Of a DNA stretch of 64,000 nt, positions 17,852 through 26,100 are shown piece by piece. This stretch comes from a virus, in the IMG/VR virus record IMGVR_UViG_3300027710_000011, positions 212,773 through 276,772 of that record; one strand, written 5' to 3'. How positions within the stretch are numbered: the stretch's first letter is position 1; each line of letters opens with the position of its first letter. The notes below the pieces were generated by a model. It ran no database searches. It was given only the letters and a program-made list of their open reading frames with translations, and was not told the DNA's origin. A program made the translations under genes and the position numbers.

Positions 17852-18437
17852 AGGTCAGCATTTCAGTACCATTCGCTTTCGAAGCGCGGTAGTTGATAGT
17901 AAAACCATACCTATCATTACTCAGGATCTTGTATTTTGGATTCTTATCCTTGAGCAAGACAGATGCGCCGGTAATCAGCTGTTCTATCAAAGAGTAGCTT
18001 TGCAGGTTCTTGGATATCCCGCATTCAGCATATATGTTATCCAGAGCGTTAAGACAATCCTGCCGAGTATCTATCTTCGCTTCTTCAAGCGACTCATCCA
18101 TAGAGCCGTGAAGTTGGACGACAGAGATGTTTACGTATTGGGTAAACCCACAATCTAGTTCGATCTCTCGCGGGAACTTCACCTCGAGGATGTCACCGAT
18201 GAACGTGGTGTTGTGAATGAAACGCCGATGGTGAGGACAATCCAGCTTTCTATCCGCAATCAATTGGAATGACCTGTCGCGAATCCGCCGAAAGATGTCT
18301 GCCTCGTAGCCTTCGTACATCGTATCCAGTGTTGCAATCTTTATTTCAGGAAACGCGTTGATCGCTTTATCGATCCGAACACGCTGATGCGTGTAAGGAT
18401 TGTCCCTGACATTTGTTAGTTCGAAGTCCACCCGCAT
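17802..18437 (-). CDS. Unknown phage protein, about 211 aa
   Basis: ATG at 18437 has AAAGGA immediately upstream, too close for ideal pairing. A GTG two codons later (18431) would have the same AGGA at a better distance, so either may be used. The protein has a CPHHRRFIHN segment near residue 68 and a basic C terminus (RLKRGRRRATD), which could contact nucleic acid, but no known domain. First gene of the four-gene minus block. Confidence 0.72.
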   Translation of the reverse strand: MRVDFELTNVRDNPYTHQRVRIDKAINAFPEIKIATLDTMYEGYEADIFRRIRDRSFQLIADRKLDCPHHRRFIHNTTFIGDILEVKFPREIELDCGFTQYVNISVVQLHGSMDESLEEAKIDTRQDCLNALDNIYAECGISKNLQSYSLIEQLITGASVLLKDKNPKYKILSNDRYGFTINYRASKANGTEMLTYVLAYRLKRGRRRATD

Positions 18438-18478
18438 TCCTTTCTTTTTATTGAGTCAAAAAATAAAAGTACGCAAAA

Positions 18479-18507
18479 GTAGAGATGGAGGTGACCCCCA
18501 TCTCTAC
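18479..18507 (-). terminator. Hairpin terminator
   Basis: Thirteen-base-pair stem (one G-U) GTAGAGATGG.../...CCATCTCTAC, followed on the minus strand by TTTTGCG. It separates the 18539 gene from the four-gene block downstream. Its tail lacks TATG. Confidence 0.8.
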
Positions 18508-18538
18508 TCTACGTTACAACACCGGCAAAGCCGTTGAC

Positions 18539-19018
18539 TTACTTGGAAGCCAATTGCTTGGTGGCCAGGGCCGACAGGTGAGCGCGGATGTTGCCGAGCT
18601 GACCGGTCTTGCGCGATGCGCGCAGGGTGATTTCAGGCATGATCACGCCGAACTTGTCGCTCTTCTCAGCACCAGGGGCGCCGACCAGCTTGGAGCGATA
18701 GAACACGGTGCCGAACTGGTTGCCGGAAGGGTCCTTGACGACCAGCTCGGAGGAGGCCAGCTCAGGGTTCTTCTTCATCACCGGAATGGCAGCTTCGCCG
18801 TGGGCCAGAGTTTGGGCCTGGGCCAGTTCTTCGACGAAGGTGAACACGCGCTTGTATTGCTCAACGCTCACGTCTTCAGGCAGCAGCGATTCGACGGTGG
18901 CGGCCTGGGTGGCGGCGCCGGTCTTGGGGTCGATGGTGATGTTCAGCTTGGCAGCCAGTTCGCGAGTTGCGTCGCTGATCACGATTGCTTTGACTTCAGG
19001 GGTCTTTGTTGCAGACAT
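18539..19018 (-). CDS. Abundant-type small protein of unknown function, 159 aa
   Basis: Start ATG at 19018 (MSATKTPEVKAI), chosen because AAGGA lies eight bases upstream; the ATG at 19027 overlaps that site. Third positions are almost all G or C, more extreme than the neighbours, which suggests very high expression. The protein is Ala-rich with a lysine-containing C-terminal domain (TLRASRKTGQLGN). No known fold is obvious. It could be an abundant DNA-associated or internal virion protein, but nothing in the sequence proves this. It has its own terminator and a 139-base leader with two hairpins. Confidence 0.78.
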   Translation of the reverse strand: MSATKTPEVKAIVISDATRELAAKLNITIDPKTGAATQAATVESLLPEDVSVEQYKRVFTFVEELAQAQTLAHGEAAIPVMKKNPELASSELVVKDPSGNQFGTVFYRSKLVGAPGAEKSDKFGVIMPEITLRASRKTGQLGNIRAHLSALATKQLASK

Positions 19019-19157
19019 GGGAAACATCCTTTTGGATTTTGGTTGATATCAGAGGAGTTCTTTGTGAATAGCAAGATCGTAAAGTTTGGTTGCATTACGA
19101 TCCTGAACCATCCACGCCGAGCTCCTCTATTCTCGGCATGAACGATGTCATTACTTC

Positions 19158-19697
19158 TTAACCTGGACGACGATTGAATGTCGGTCGATCAGATTGTTGG
19201 CGATAACCGCCGTCGTCACGTTGCTGGTACGGACGTTGCGGGCGATCACCGTAGCGCGGACGCTGATCAAACTGCTCTTGGAAGCCAGCTTGGATTTCGC
19301 GTTCAACCTTGTCAGCAACCGCGTTCTGCTTGTCAGCAGGAACCGTGATGGTCGAGATGTGTTTCATCAACTGCTTGCTGATGAGGCGCACTTTCAAGAC
19401 ACCAGGCTTCTGACCCGCTGGCAATTCCGCATTGTCGTCCAGAAACTTCTGAACCCGACCCCAGTTGCACAAGACAACGTAGTGGCCACTTTGTGGGTGC
19501 ACGCAAACCGACATGTGTGCAGTCACTTCGTTGTCATCTTCAGTTGCAGTCCACAAGCCACGTTGAGCGGCTTTCAAGTCTTCCAACTGCAGAGCGATCT
19601 CTGGAGCAGAAGAAATGCTTTTGGTCAAAGCGCTGAAACTAACAGTCTTTTCACAGATTGTCAGGTGAGTGCGCTTGGGTTGCTTAGTTGGTGTCAT
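19158..19697 (-). CDS. Putative nucleic-acid-binding protein with Arg/Gln/Gly-rich tail, 179 aa
   Basis: Start placed at ATG 19697 (MTPTKQPKRTHL), which follows GAGGAAC at short spacing. An ATG at 19733 has no site. Residues about 10-135 form a folded domain. The last 40 residues are a low-complexity tail rich in Arg, Gln, Gly, Asp and Tyr (RPRYGDRPQRPYQQRDD), like the disordered tails of RNA- and ssDNA-binding proteins. It is therefore a candidate single-strand or RNA-binding protein, by composition only. It lies between the prohead protease and the 18539 gene. Confidence 0.72.
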   Translation of the reverse strand: MTPTKQPKRTHLTICEKTVSFSALTKSISSAPEIALQLEDLKAAQRGLWTATEDDNEVTAHMSVCVHPQSGHYVVLCNWGRVQKFLDDNAELPAGQKPGVLKVRLISKQLMKHISTITVPADKQNAVADKVEREIQAGFQEQFDQRPRYGDRPQRPYQQRDDGGYRQQSDRPTFNRRPG

Positions 19698-19852
19698 GTT
19701 CCTCGACTTGGTTGGTGTGGTTGTCACTCGCATCTGATTTACGCGAGCGCTGTAAAAAACTTCCAGCTTTGCTGCATGAAATATTAGAAGGTTAACCCAA
19801 TACTCCAAATTGGTGATATGTGGTTATAACTATTTTCAATACACGGCATAAA

Positions 19853-19876
19853 GGACAGTGGGTGACCCCACTGTCC
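19853..19876 (-). terminator. Hairpin terminator followed by TTTATG
   Basis: On the minus strand GGACAGTGGG/CCCACTGTCC forms a perfect ten-base-pair stem with a GTCA loop, followed directly by TTTATGCC. It ends the transcript carrying the prohead protease. Confidence 0.85.
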
Positions 19877-19927
19877 CACTATGCTGCGTTATGCGCTCTA
19901 CGAGCCGTTAAACGCGTTCTAGAGCTA

Positions 19928-20701
19928 TTACCAACCGCACCACGGTGCTTCCTTCTTGAAGAGACGTTCCAGCGCCGTAGCGTCGGTCCAACCCATCGAG
20001 CTGAAGAGCTCACGACCAGTCAGGATAGCTGCAGATTCTTGAGCGATACCTGCCCCGGCGCTTGTGTTGACCGCGTACTCCATTTGAGCACGAGAGAACA
20101 CTGTTTCGGATTCAGATTCCAAAGCAGGGTTCTTGAACTTCTCAGCAACCGACATACCAGGCTCGTTAACGTAGTCGAACGTCACGACGGTACGCAGATC
20201 ACGATTCTTCACACCCATGACTTGGTAGTCCTTGGTGAAAGCACGAATCGAGAAGCACACGTTCTCAGACGGGTTCTCCAGCTGCTTAGCCAATGCCGGA
20301 CCAAAAGGACCAGCTGGTGCAACTTCGGAGAAGATAGCAATTACGGGATTGCCACGATCATCCGTCATTTCATCAAACACGAGTTCGATGTTGCGGTGAT
20401 GGCAGCAGACGCTCTTCTCGTCAATGTCCAGCACGCGACGTGCAAACATCTCGGTAGACATATTGCCTTGACGAGGATGACCGTATTCACCACGCAAAGC
20501 ACCGCGACGAACACGGCGCATCAAAGCACTGCTTTCTTCGAAGACTTGCTTGGCTTGCTCGTAGGTGTAGAAATGACCTGCCGAATTGAACATATTCAGC
20601 GCACCAACGACCATTCGATAGTAGCCGTTGTCAAGCTGCTTGAGCTTGCCGACCTTGTTTGTGCCCTGCAATGCAGTGCACGAAAAGAAAACGCTATTCA
20701 T
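19928..20701 (-). CDS. Prohead (capsid maturation) protease
   Basis: Serine protease of the herpesvirus/T4 gp21-like fold that cleaves capsid and inner-body proteins during head maturation; phiKZ gp175 is the reference. The motif RGEYGHP places the catalytic His at residue 75, and CFSIRA places the nucleophile at Ser151. His101/102 (CCHHRNIEL) may supply the third residue. Length (257 aa) is typical. ATG at 20701 with AGTAGG upstream, 21 bases after the previous stop. The order protease, two virion-type proteins, RNA polymerase beta agrees with phiKZ genes 175-178. Confidence 0.82.
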   Translation of the reverse strand: MNSVFFSCTALQGTNKVGKLKQLDNGYYRMVVGALNMFNSAGHFYTYEQAKQVFEESSALMRRVRRGALRGEYGHPRQGNMSTEMFARRVLDIDEKSVCCHHRNIELVFDEMTDDRGNPVIAIFSEVAPAGPFGPALAKQLENPSENVCFSIRAFTKDYQVMGVKNRDLRTVVTFDYVNEPGMSVAEKFKNPALESESETVFSRAQMEYAVNTSAGAGIAQESAAILTGRELFSSMGWTDATALERLFKKEAPWCGW

Positions 20702-20722
20702 ACACGACCTACTCGATCTTGT

Positions 20723-21463
20723 TCAATGCAGCAGGAGGCCTTCAATGCGTTCGACACGTTCAGATGGTGAAACCAGAGCTGACACAATGCCGTCTTGCAT
20801 GTAAGAACCACCAAGCTTGTTGGTTGTGTTTGTTGCGGAGTACATCACGCTCTTCAGCGGAATGAACGCAGGAGGATGGTTCACGAGATCTTCGGGACTT
20901 TGAATGAACTGCCGATAATACTGCGAACGGTCGTTCGGATTGCGAGCAATCATGGAGATAATCAGTTCAGTGACTTCATGGTCTCCACCAATATTTGCAT
21001 TGGCATGCTTCTTCGCCGTATCAAAGAGTTTCGCCAGTTCAGGATAACCCATGTACCAAGGCACACGTCCTTTACTGATGAACTCGTCGTAGATGCGGTA
21101 AACCAAAGTGTTCTGCTTCACCAGAGACAGCGTCGGAATGACGGTTGACCCTGCGTTAAAGCTGAACTCGTAATACTCATCGCCATCGAACACAACCTTG
21201 TTGGTTGCGATTGGGTCGATACGCATCAACGCGTTGACAATCATCACCGCGTAATACTTATCTTCCACAACGACAGCGAAGAGTCCCACGATAGTGGTTT
21301 CCACACCTACACTTGCCAAACCACGCTCAGAGAAGCGGACTGGGATGTAGATCTTGCAACTCTTGAGAGCTACCAGACTTTCATTCCCAGTCTTTGCATC
21401 AACAACTTCCGTGAGCGATCCATGCACTCGCGCAACATCTTTGACAAAACTCTTATGTTTCAC
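20723..21463 (-). CDS. Probable phiKZ-type structural protein, 246 aa, GTG start
   Basis: GTG start at 21463 preceded by GAGAAAGAA. Soluble beta-rich N-terminal half (CKIYIPVRFSERGLASVGVE) and helical C-terminal half. Its position corresponds to phiKZ gene 176, next to the prohead protease, where virion proteins are found. I do not recognise a domain. Co-transcription with the protease is likely from the 21-base gap. Confidence 0.75.
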   Translation of the reverse strand: MKHKSFVKDVARVHGSLTEVVDAKTGNESLVALKSCKIYIPVRFSERGLASVGVETTIVGLFAVVVEDKYYAVMIVNALMRIDPIATNKVVFDGDEYYEFSFNAGSTVIPTLSLVKQNTLVYRIYDEFISKGRVPWYMGYPELAKLFDTAKKHANANIGGDHEVTELIISMIARNPNDRSQYYRQFIQSPEDLVNHPPAFIPLKSVMYSATNTTNKLGGSYMQDGIVSALVSPSERVERIEGLLLH

Positions 21464-21494
21464 AGGAGTTCTTTCTCAGATGCTCAGGTCAGGA

Positions 21495-22925
21495 TCAGTT
21501 GACGCGCGTCAACAACAGCTGGCCAGAAACCCAGTAGGTGATGTAATCGATAGCCGCAATGGCTGCCGCTTCACGCACATCCAGATCCGGATTGGCTTCA
21601 CGCACATCGCTGATCGACTTCAGAATGCGGTACGCATCCGTATCGTAGAACCAGCTGGTGCCCAGCAAACGCAAGCTCCAAGCAAACAAGTTGCGAGTTT
21701 CTTCGATGCGGCTTTGTTCCAAGGCAGTGTTGAAACGACGCAGGATGATCTCGCGATCATTCAACGGCATCTCGCTGTGAGTGGAGTCAGCCATCAAGCG
21801 GCAGAACTCCGCAGCAGCGGCTTCCTTGTACTTGGTGAACATGCGGTTGTTGAAGTTCAACGCATTCATGGCGGCGTAACGAGACCACGCTGCCTTGCTG
21901 CTTTCCGCATCTGCGTCGATGTCCTTGACGGTCAGCGCAGGGCTCGACTTCAAAGCGTTGCCGAACAACACTTCGTTCGAACCACCCGATTGCAGCCACT
22001 TCACGTAGACCGATTGGTTCACCACGATCTTGCGGTTGTAGCTCGACAGCACGAGGTTGCCGGCTTTCTCACCGCGCTCAGCGTTGTTGATGCGCTGGTT
22101 CAAACGGCTTGCCACTTGCAGACGCAGTTCAGCGATCGTGTCGTTGTACTTGCTCAGCGACACTTGCGTGCCTTCTGCGGGGTTGTCCCACATCGTGCGG
22201 CAGAACAGGAAAGCAGCCAGCAAGCGCTCAGTGCCTTCTCCGGTTTGCTGGAAAAAGGCGCTGGCCGTTGTGGTCGGCGCATTCATGCCATCCGAGAACA
22301 GACGCTCCCAGACTTCTGCGATGAACGTAATGCCTTTGGCATCAGCCCATGCATCGATGACGGCATCCAGAGCTGGTGCGCCAGTGCGCAGCATCTGCAG
22401 CATGCCTTCAGTGCTGACCGAAGGGAGACCCATCAAAGGCATCTCGAAATCGCGAGACAGAACGGTCTCACCCTTCTTGATTGAATCCAGAATGCTGCTG
22501 TCAGCCAAAGGCGCTGGCAGAGCTTGCGTCACGATTTCAAAATCGTGCGCAATAATTCCGCGATAAACAGACACAGCTTCATCCAAATGACGAACAAATT
22601 CTTCGACAGCAGGAGCAACGACAGTACGGGCGTGAGCCAGATAACCTGTCACCTTGGGAGCGATCAGAGCCACCAGCTCGGATTGAGTCAGCGTGTGTTC
22701 GCAACTGCCAGTAATGCCGTCAGTCGAATTCGCAGCGTACTCGATGCTCGAGCTGCTCAGCACGTGTTGACCGGCGTTGTCTTCAAAAGACGAGATCATG
22801 CCGGGATGGCACGCACGCACGGTCGATTCCAGCAGTGAGCCAGGCAAAGCGCTGACGATAACGCCGCGTGCTTCGAAATTGGCGACTTGGTCGATCGCGG
22901 TAGAGATTGCTTGTGCGGACAACAT
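21495..22925 (-). CDS. Probable phiKZ-type structural protein, 476 aa
   Basis: ATG at 22925 three bases after the previous stop, with GGGGTC upstream. A 476-residue, mainly helical, Ala-rich protein starting MLSAQAISTAIDQVANF, without membrane segments or catalytic motifs. Its place between RNA polymerase beta and the protease corresponds to phiKZ gene 177. Codon use is C-biased, as in the sheath, which supports a structural, abundant product. Confidence 0.77.
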   Translation of the reverse strand: MLSAQAISTAIDQVANFEARGVIVSALPGSLLESTVRACHPGMISSFEDNAGQHVLSSSSIEYAANSTDGITGSCEHTLTQSELVALIAPKVTGYLAHARTVVAPAVEEFVRHLDEAVSVYRGIIAHDFEIVTQALPAPLADSSILDSIKKGETVLSRDFEMPLMGLPSVSTEGMLQMLRTGAPALDAVIDAWADAKGITFIAEVWERLFSDGMNAPTTTASAFFQQTGEGTERLLAAFLFCRTMWDNPAEGTQVSLSKYNDTIAELRLQVASRLNQRINNAERGEKAGNLVLSSYNRKIVVNQSVYVKWLQSGGSNEVLFGNALKSSPALTVKDIDADAESSKAAWSRYAAMNALNFNNRMFTKYKEAAAAEFCRLMADSTHSEMPLNDREIILRRFNTALEQSRIEETRNLFAWSLRLLGTSWFYDTDAYRILKSISDVREANPDLDVREAAAIAAIDYITYWVSGQLLLTRVN

Positions 22926-22928
22926 TTC

Positions 22929-23126
22929 TTAGACCCCCAGATTCTTCTCAGACAGGTTCTTTTCAAAACCCGATTGAGCCATGTTGAGCATCATTTCTTT
23001 GGTCAGTGGAGTGCCACCCACTGTGTCTGCCACTTCTTGCCCGAGGACTTGCTCGGCAATTGCGGCAACCAGCTCGCCGCCTGCAGCGAGTGTCACCGCT
23101 GTGGTGACCGATTGTTTGTGTTTCAT
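22929..23126 (-). CDS. Small unknown protein, 65 aa
   Basis: ATG at 23126 with GAGGCAAAA upstream; the stop at 22929 lies three bases before the next start, so the two are translationally close. The sequence is Ala-rich (AVTLAAGGELVAAIAEQVL), amphipathic rather than clearly membrane-spanning. It is separated from the RNA polymerase beta gene by a strong hairpin, so it starts the next unit downstream. Function unknown. Confidence 0.7.
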   Translation of the reverse strand: MKHKQSVTTAVTLAAGGELVAAIAEQVLGQEVADTVGGTPLTKEMMLNMAQSGFEKNLSEKNLGV

Positions 23127-23160
23127 TTTTGCCTCTGAAAAGAAAGCGGTTAAAAACTAG

Positions 23161-23190
23161 GGAGTACTGGGCAATGAAGCCCAGTACTCC
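23161..23190 (-). terminator. Terminator of the RNA polymerase operon
   Basis: Perfect twelve-base-pair stem GGAGTACTGGGC/GCCCAGTACTCC with a six-base loop, immediately after the beta-subunit stop on the minus strand. The tail is CTAGTTTTT, without TATG. Confidence 0.85.
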
Positions 23191-23197
23191 TTCACAC

Positions 23198-26100
23198 TCA
23201 GGATGCGTCGTACATCTCGACCGCTTTTTTGGCGATCACGTTCAACAGGGTTGCTGTTGTGCCGATAAGGTACGGACTCATCACAATACGGTTGTCGACA
23301 CTGATGGCACCGAAGATGCTATCGATCGGGGTGCCTGTTTCAGTACGTACGTTCTCAGAGAACACACGACCAAAAACTGTTTTCAGCTGATTACCGAAAA
23401 CACCCTTATCGCCAACACCAGCCGCAACTTCCGTGGAGATATAGATGTTGATCGCAGCGCTATCGAGCTGCAATGCATCGTTTTCAACACGGAAGTTTTC
23501 ATCCACGCTGCCGTTGAATACCTTCTTACCTTGACTACGCAGACGCGCAGTCAGCTTATGGTCAGATTCGGTAGCCAACGCACGCAGAGTCGGTGACATG
23601 TCTTCCTTCTCACCGTGATAGAAAACTTCCACACGTTCCACAGTACCAAGGATCTTGGCTTGAGGAGCTTGTGCCGTCAGGACTCGAAGCGTGTCGATTG
23701 TCGATTCATCGAGAACCCCGGAACTCGCAGTCACGGCGTCTTCGATCATACACAGAATAGAGTCGTACTCGACTTTATCGCCGACCTTCGCGACACGGTG
23801 AACCTGTTGATCAAAGTTCACCACAATGGTGCGAAGCTTGGTGATCTTGGTGCGCAACTTGTTCGACAATCTCACGCTGATAGCGCACGAGTCTTCCAAA
23901 GTGTCCGTTGATTCCAACAAAGCAGTCTTGGAGTTCGTGCTGCACTTCCAAACAATCTGTTTAGGATTGAAGAAGTCAGGCTCGAAGAAACCGGAGTTGT
24001 AAGCGATTGGATCACCTGCGTTGAAAGTGTCACCAAGCTTGAGCGTAGTGACGATTTCGTGAGGGATAGTAAGGCCAGCAGCGTTGCCGTACTTACGACC
24101 AATCTCAACACCAAGCGTTTCGCCGTCAGCGTAAGTGACGATGATGCCTGTTGCATTGAGCGACGTCACCTGACCATTCTTCTTGGCCATCACGGTATAA
24201 GTCGGTCCAACACGATAAGGAATCACTTGCTCGTAACCGGTACGAACTTGCGCTTGATGGTAACCACCGCACGCCATACCGTGAGCTTGCTGAATGCTTG
24301 CAAAGTTAGCACGCTTCATGTCGTCACGATCCAACGCAGGCGAGGCCAATGCTGTCGTAGACAATCCTGAAGTTGCTCCAGATTGACCTGGTACGTAAGG
24401 CTCTGCCATACCGCGCAGATTCTTGAACTTGGGGTCAGCCGTCAAGAACGTATTGATGCCGACGTCAGAAGAGTCCGACGTTGCTTCAGAGATCACACCT
24501 GCGTCAGAAGGATGGTAGGCACGTGTGCGCTTCACCATAGAGCGTCCAGAGCGGCCGCCAGTACCTGCGTACGTGACTGCTTCGATTTCCTTAAGCTCTT
24601 TGATCGGATTGATTTCCAGCGACTGGTCCTTAGCAGGATCTTCACTGATGGCAATCCAAACAGCGTAAGGATTCATTTCCAACGGGTGCATCGCCTTGGA
24701 TCCCTTGGCGTTGTGGACCCGCAAAGAACGAATCAGTTCAGCGTACAGCAAACCGGAGAAACGCTCGTAACCCTTAATGCGCAAGTAAGTAGCGTCCAGC
24801 TCGTGCGGGTGCTGATCAGTGGTGAGCAGCGCAGCAGCCCTAACCAGCAACTCAGTCCAAACTTGCGGCTCCTTCATCTCAGCCAAGAGTTCCTTGGTGA
24901 TCGGGTCGATGAACATCTGTGCCATCAAGTCCAATTCGCGCAAGTAACGAACACTCAAACCGTTCTCTTCAAGAACGTTAAGGTACACGTCACGGCGATT
25001 GAATTCGTGATGACCATAGTTCAACGTGGTTTCGCGATAATCTCGCCACCCACCCAGCACCAACGTAGCAACAACATCGTCGCGATTGAACACCCATGTT
25101 TCATCTTGGAAGACGATCGTCCATTCTCCAGGACCCAAGCTAGCACGCTGACCAGCAGGAACAACACGAGGTTTCACGCTGAGGCGTTTGCAAAGCTCAT
25201 CCAGACCCATCAGGTAAGACAAGACGACACCAACAGGGATCATCTTACCAAACACACGAAGTTCTGCAAACTCAACAGGGCAGCGAAGGCCGGCCAAGCC
25301 AAGCAGTTCATCCAAAGCAGGCATCGGAATGATACTGCCTTGAGAATTGACTTCGTAGATGGCGTTTTGCTTATCCATCAACAAGACGCGACCGTTCTCA
25401 ACCATACCGATGATTACGAACTTGCCGTTTTGCTCAAGCTTAGCAATCGTGGCTTCTTGTCCGCCAAACATGTTCTTGACACGCGTGTGGTCGAACAACA
25501 GTTTCCACTGGACGTCTTGACCTTCGCGATTCACGGTCAGATTGAACGCACGAATGCCTTGCGCAATCGTCGTGTAAAGGCGCGGTGCTTCAAACGAGGG
25601 ATCAAACGCATCGCCTTGCTCGATGTATGTAACCAACTTCTGATTGTCAGCCAAAGCCATTCGAACGATGTGGTCCCGCAGCCAACGACCGTAATCGTTA
25701 ACCTTCTTTGCAGACCGCTCAATGAAAGCCTTACCGTAATAGCTAGTCAAAGCCACACGTGTTGGAGTCAGCTTTCGAATCGGCATGTCGCCGCGTTGCT
25801 TACGTGTGCGGTAAACAACGCCATTGATGCGGTAAGAACCATCTTCTTCGACGCGAGGGATCTTGAATCGAAGCGTGCTAGGGATGCCTTGCAAAGGCTT
25901 AACCTTAACAACGTAATCCATCACGCCGCCAGTGACGTTTTCGATTTCGTTGACACGGTAGTCAGTAACCATCACGCCAGCATTTTGCAAGCTAATTGCC
26001 ATGTTGGCAATATCGCGCTGCATCACGTCCTTAACGTAACGTCGATCAAAGTCGAGCAAGGACGACTGCGTCATCGTTTTATCGATGATGGTTTGGCGAT

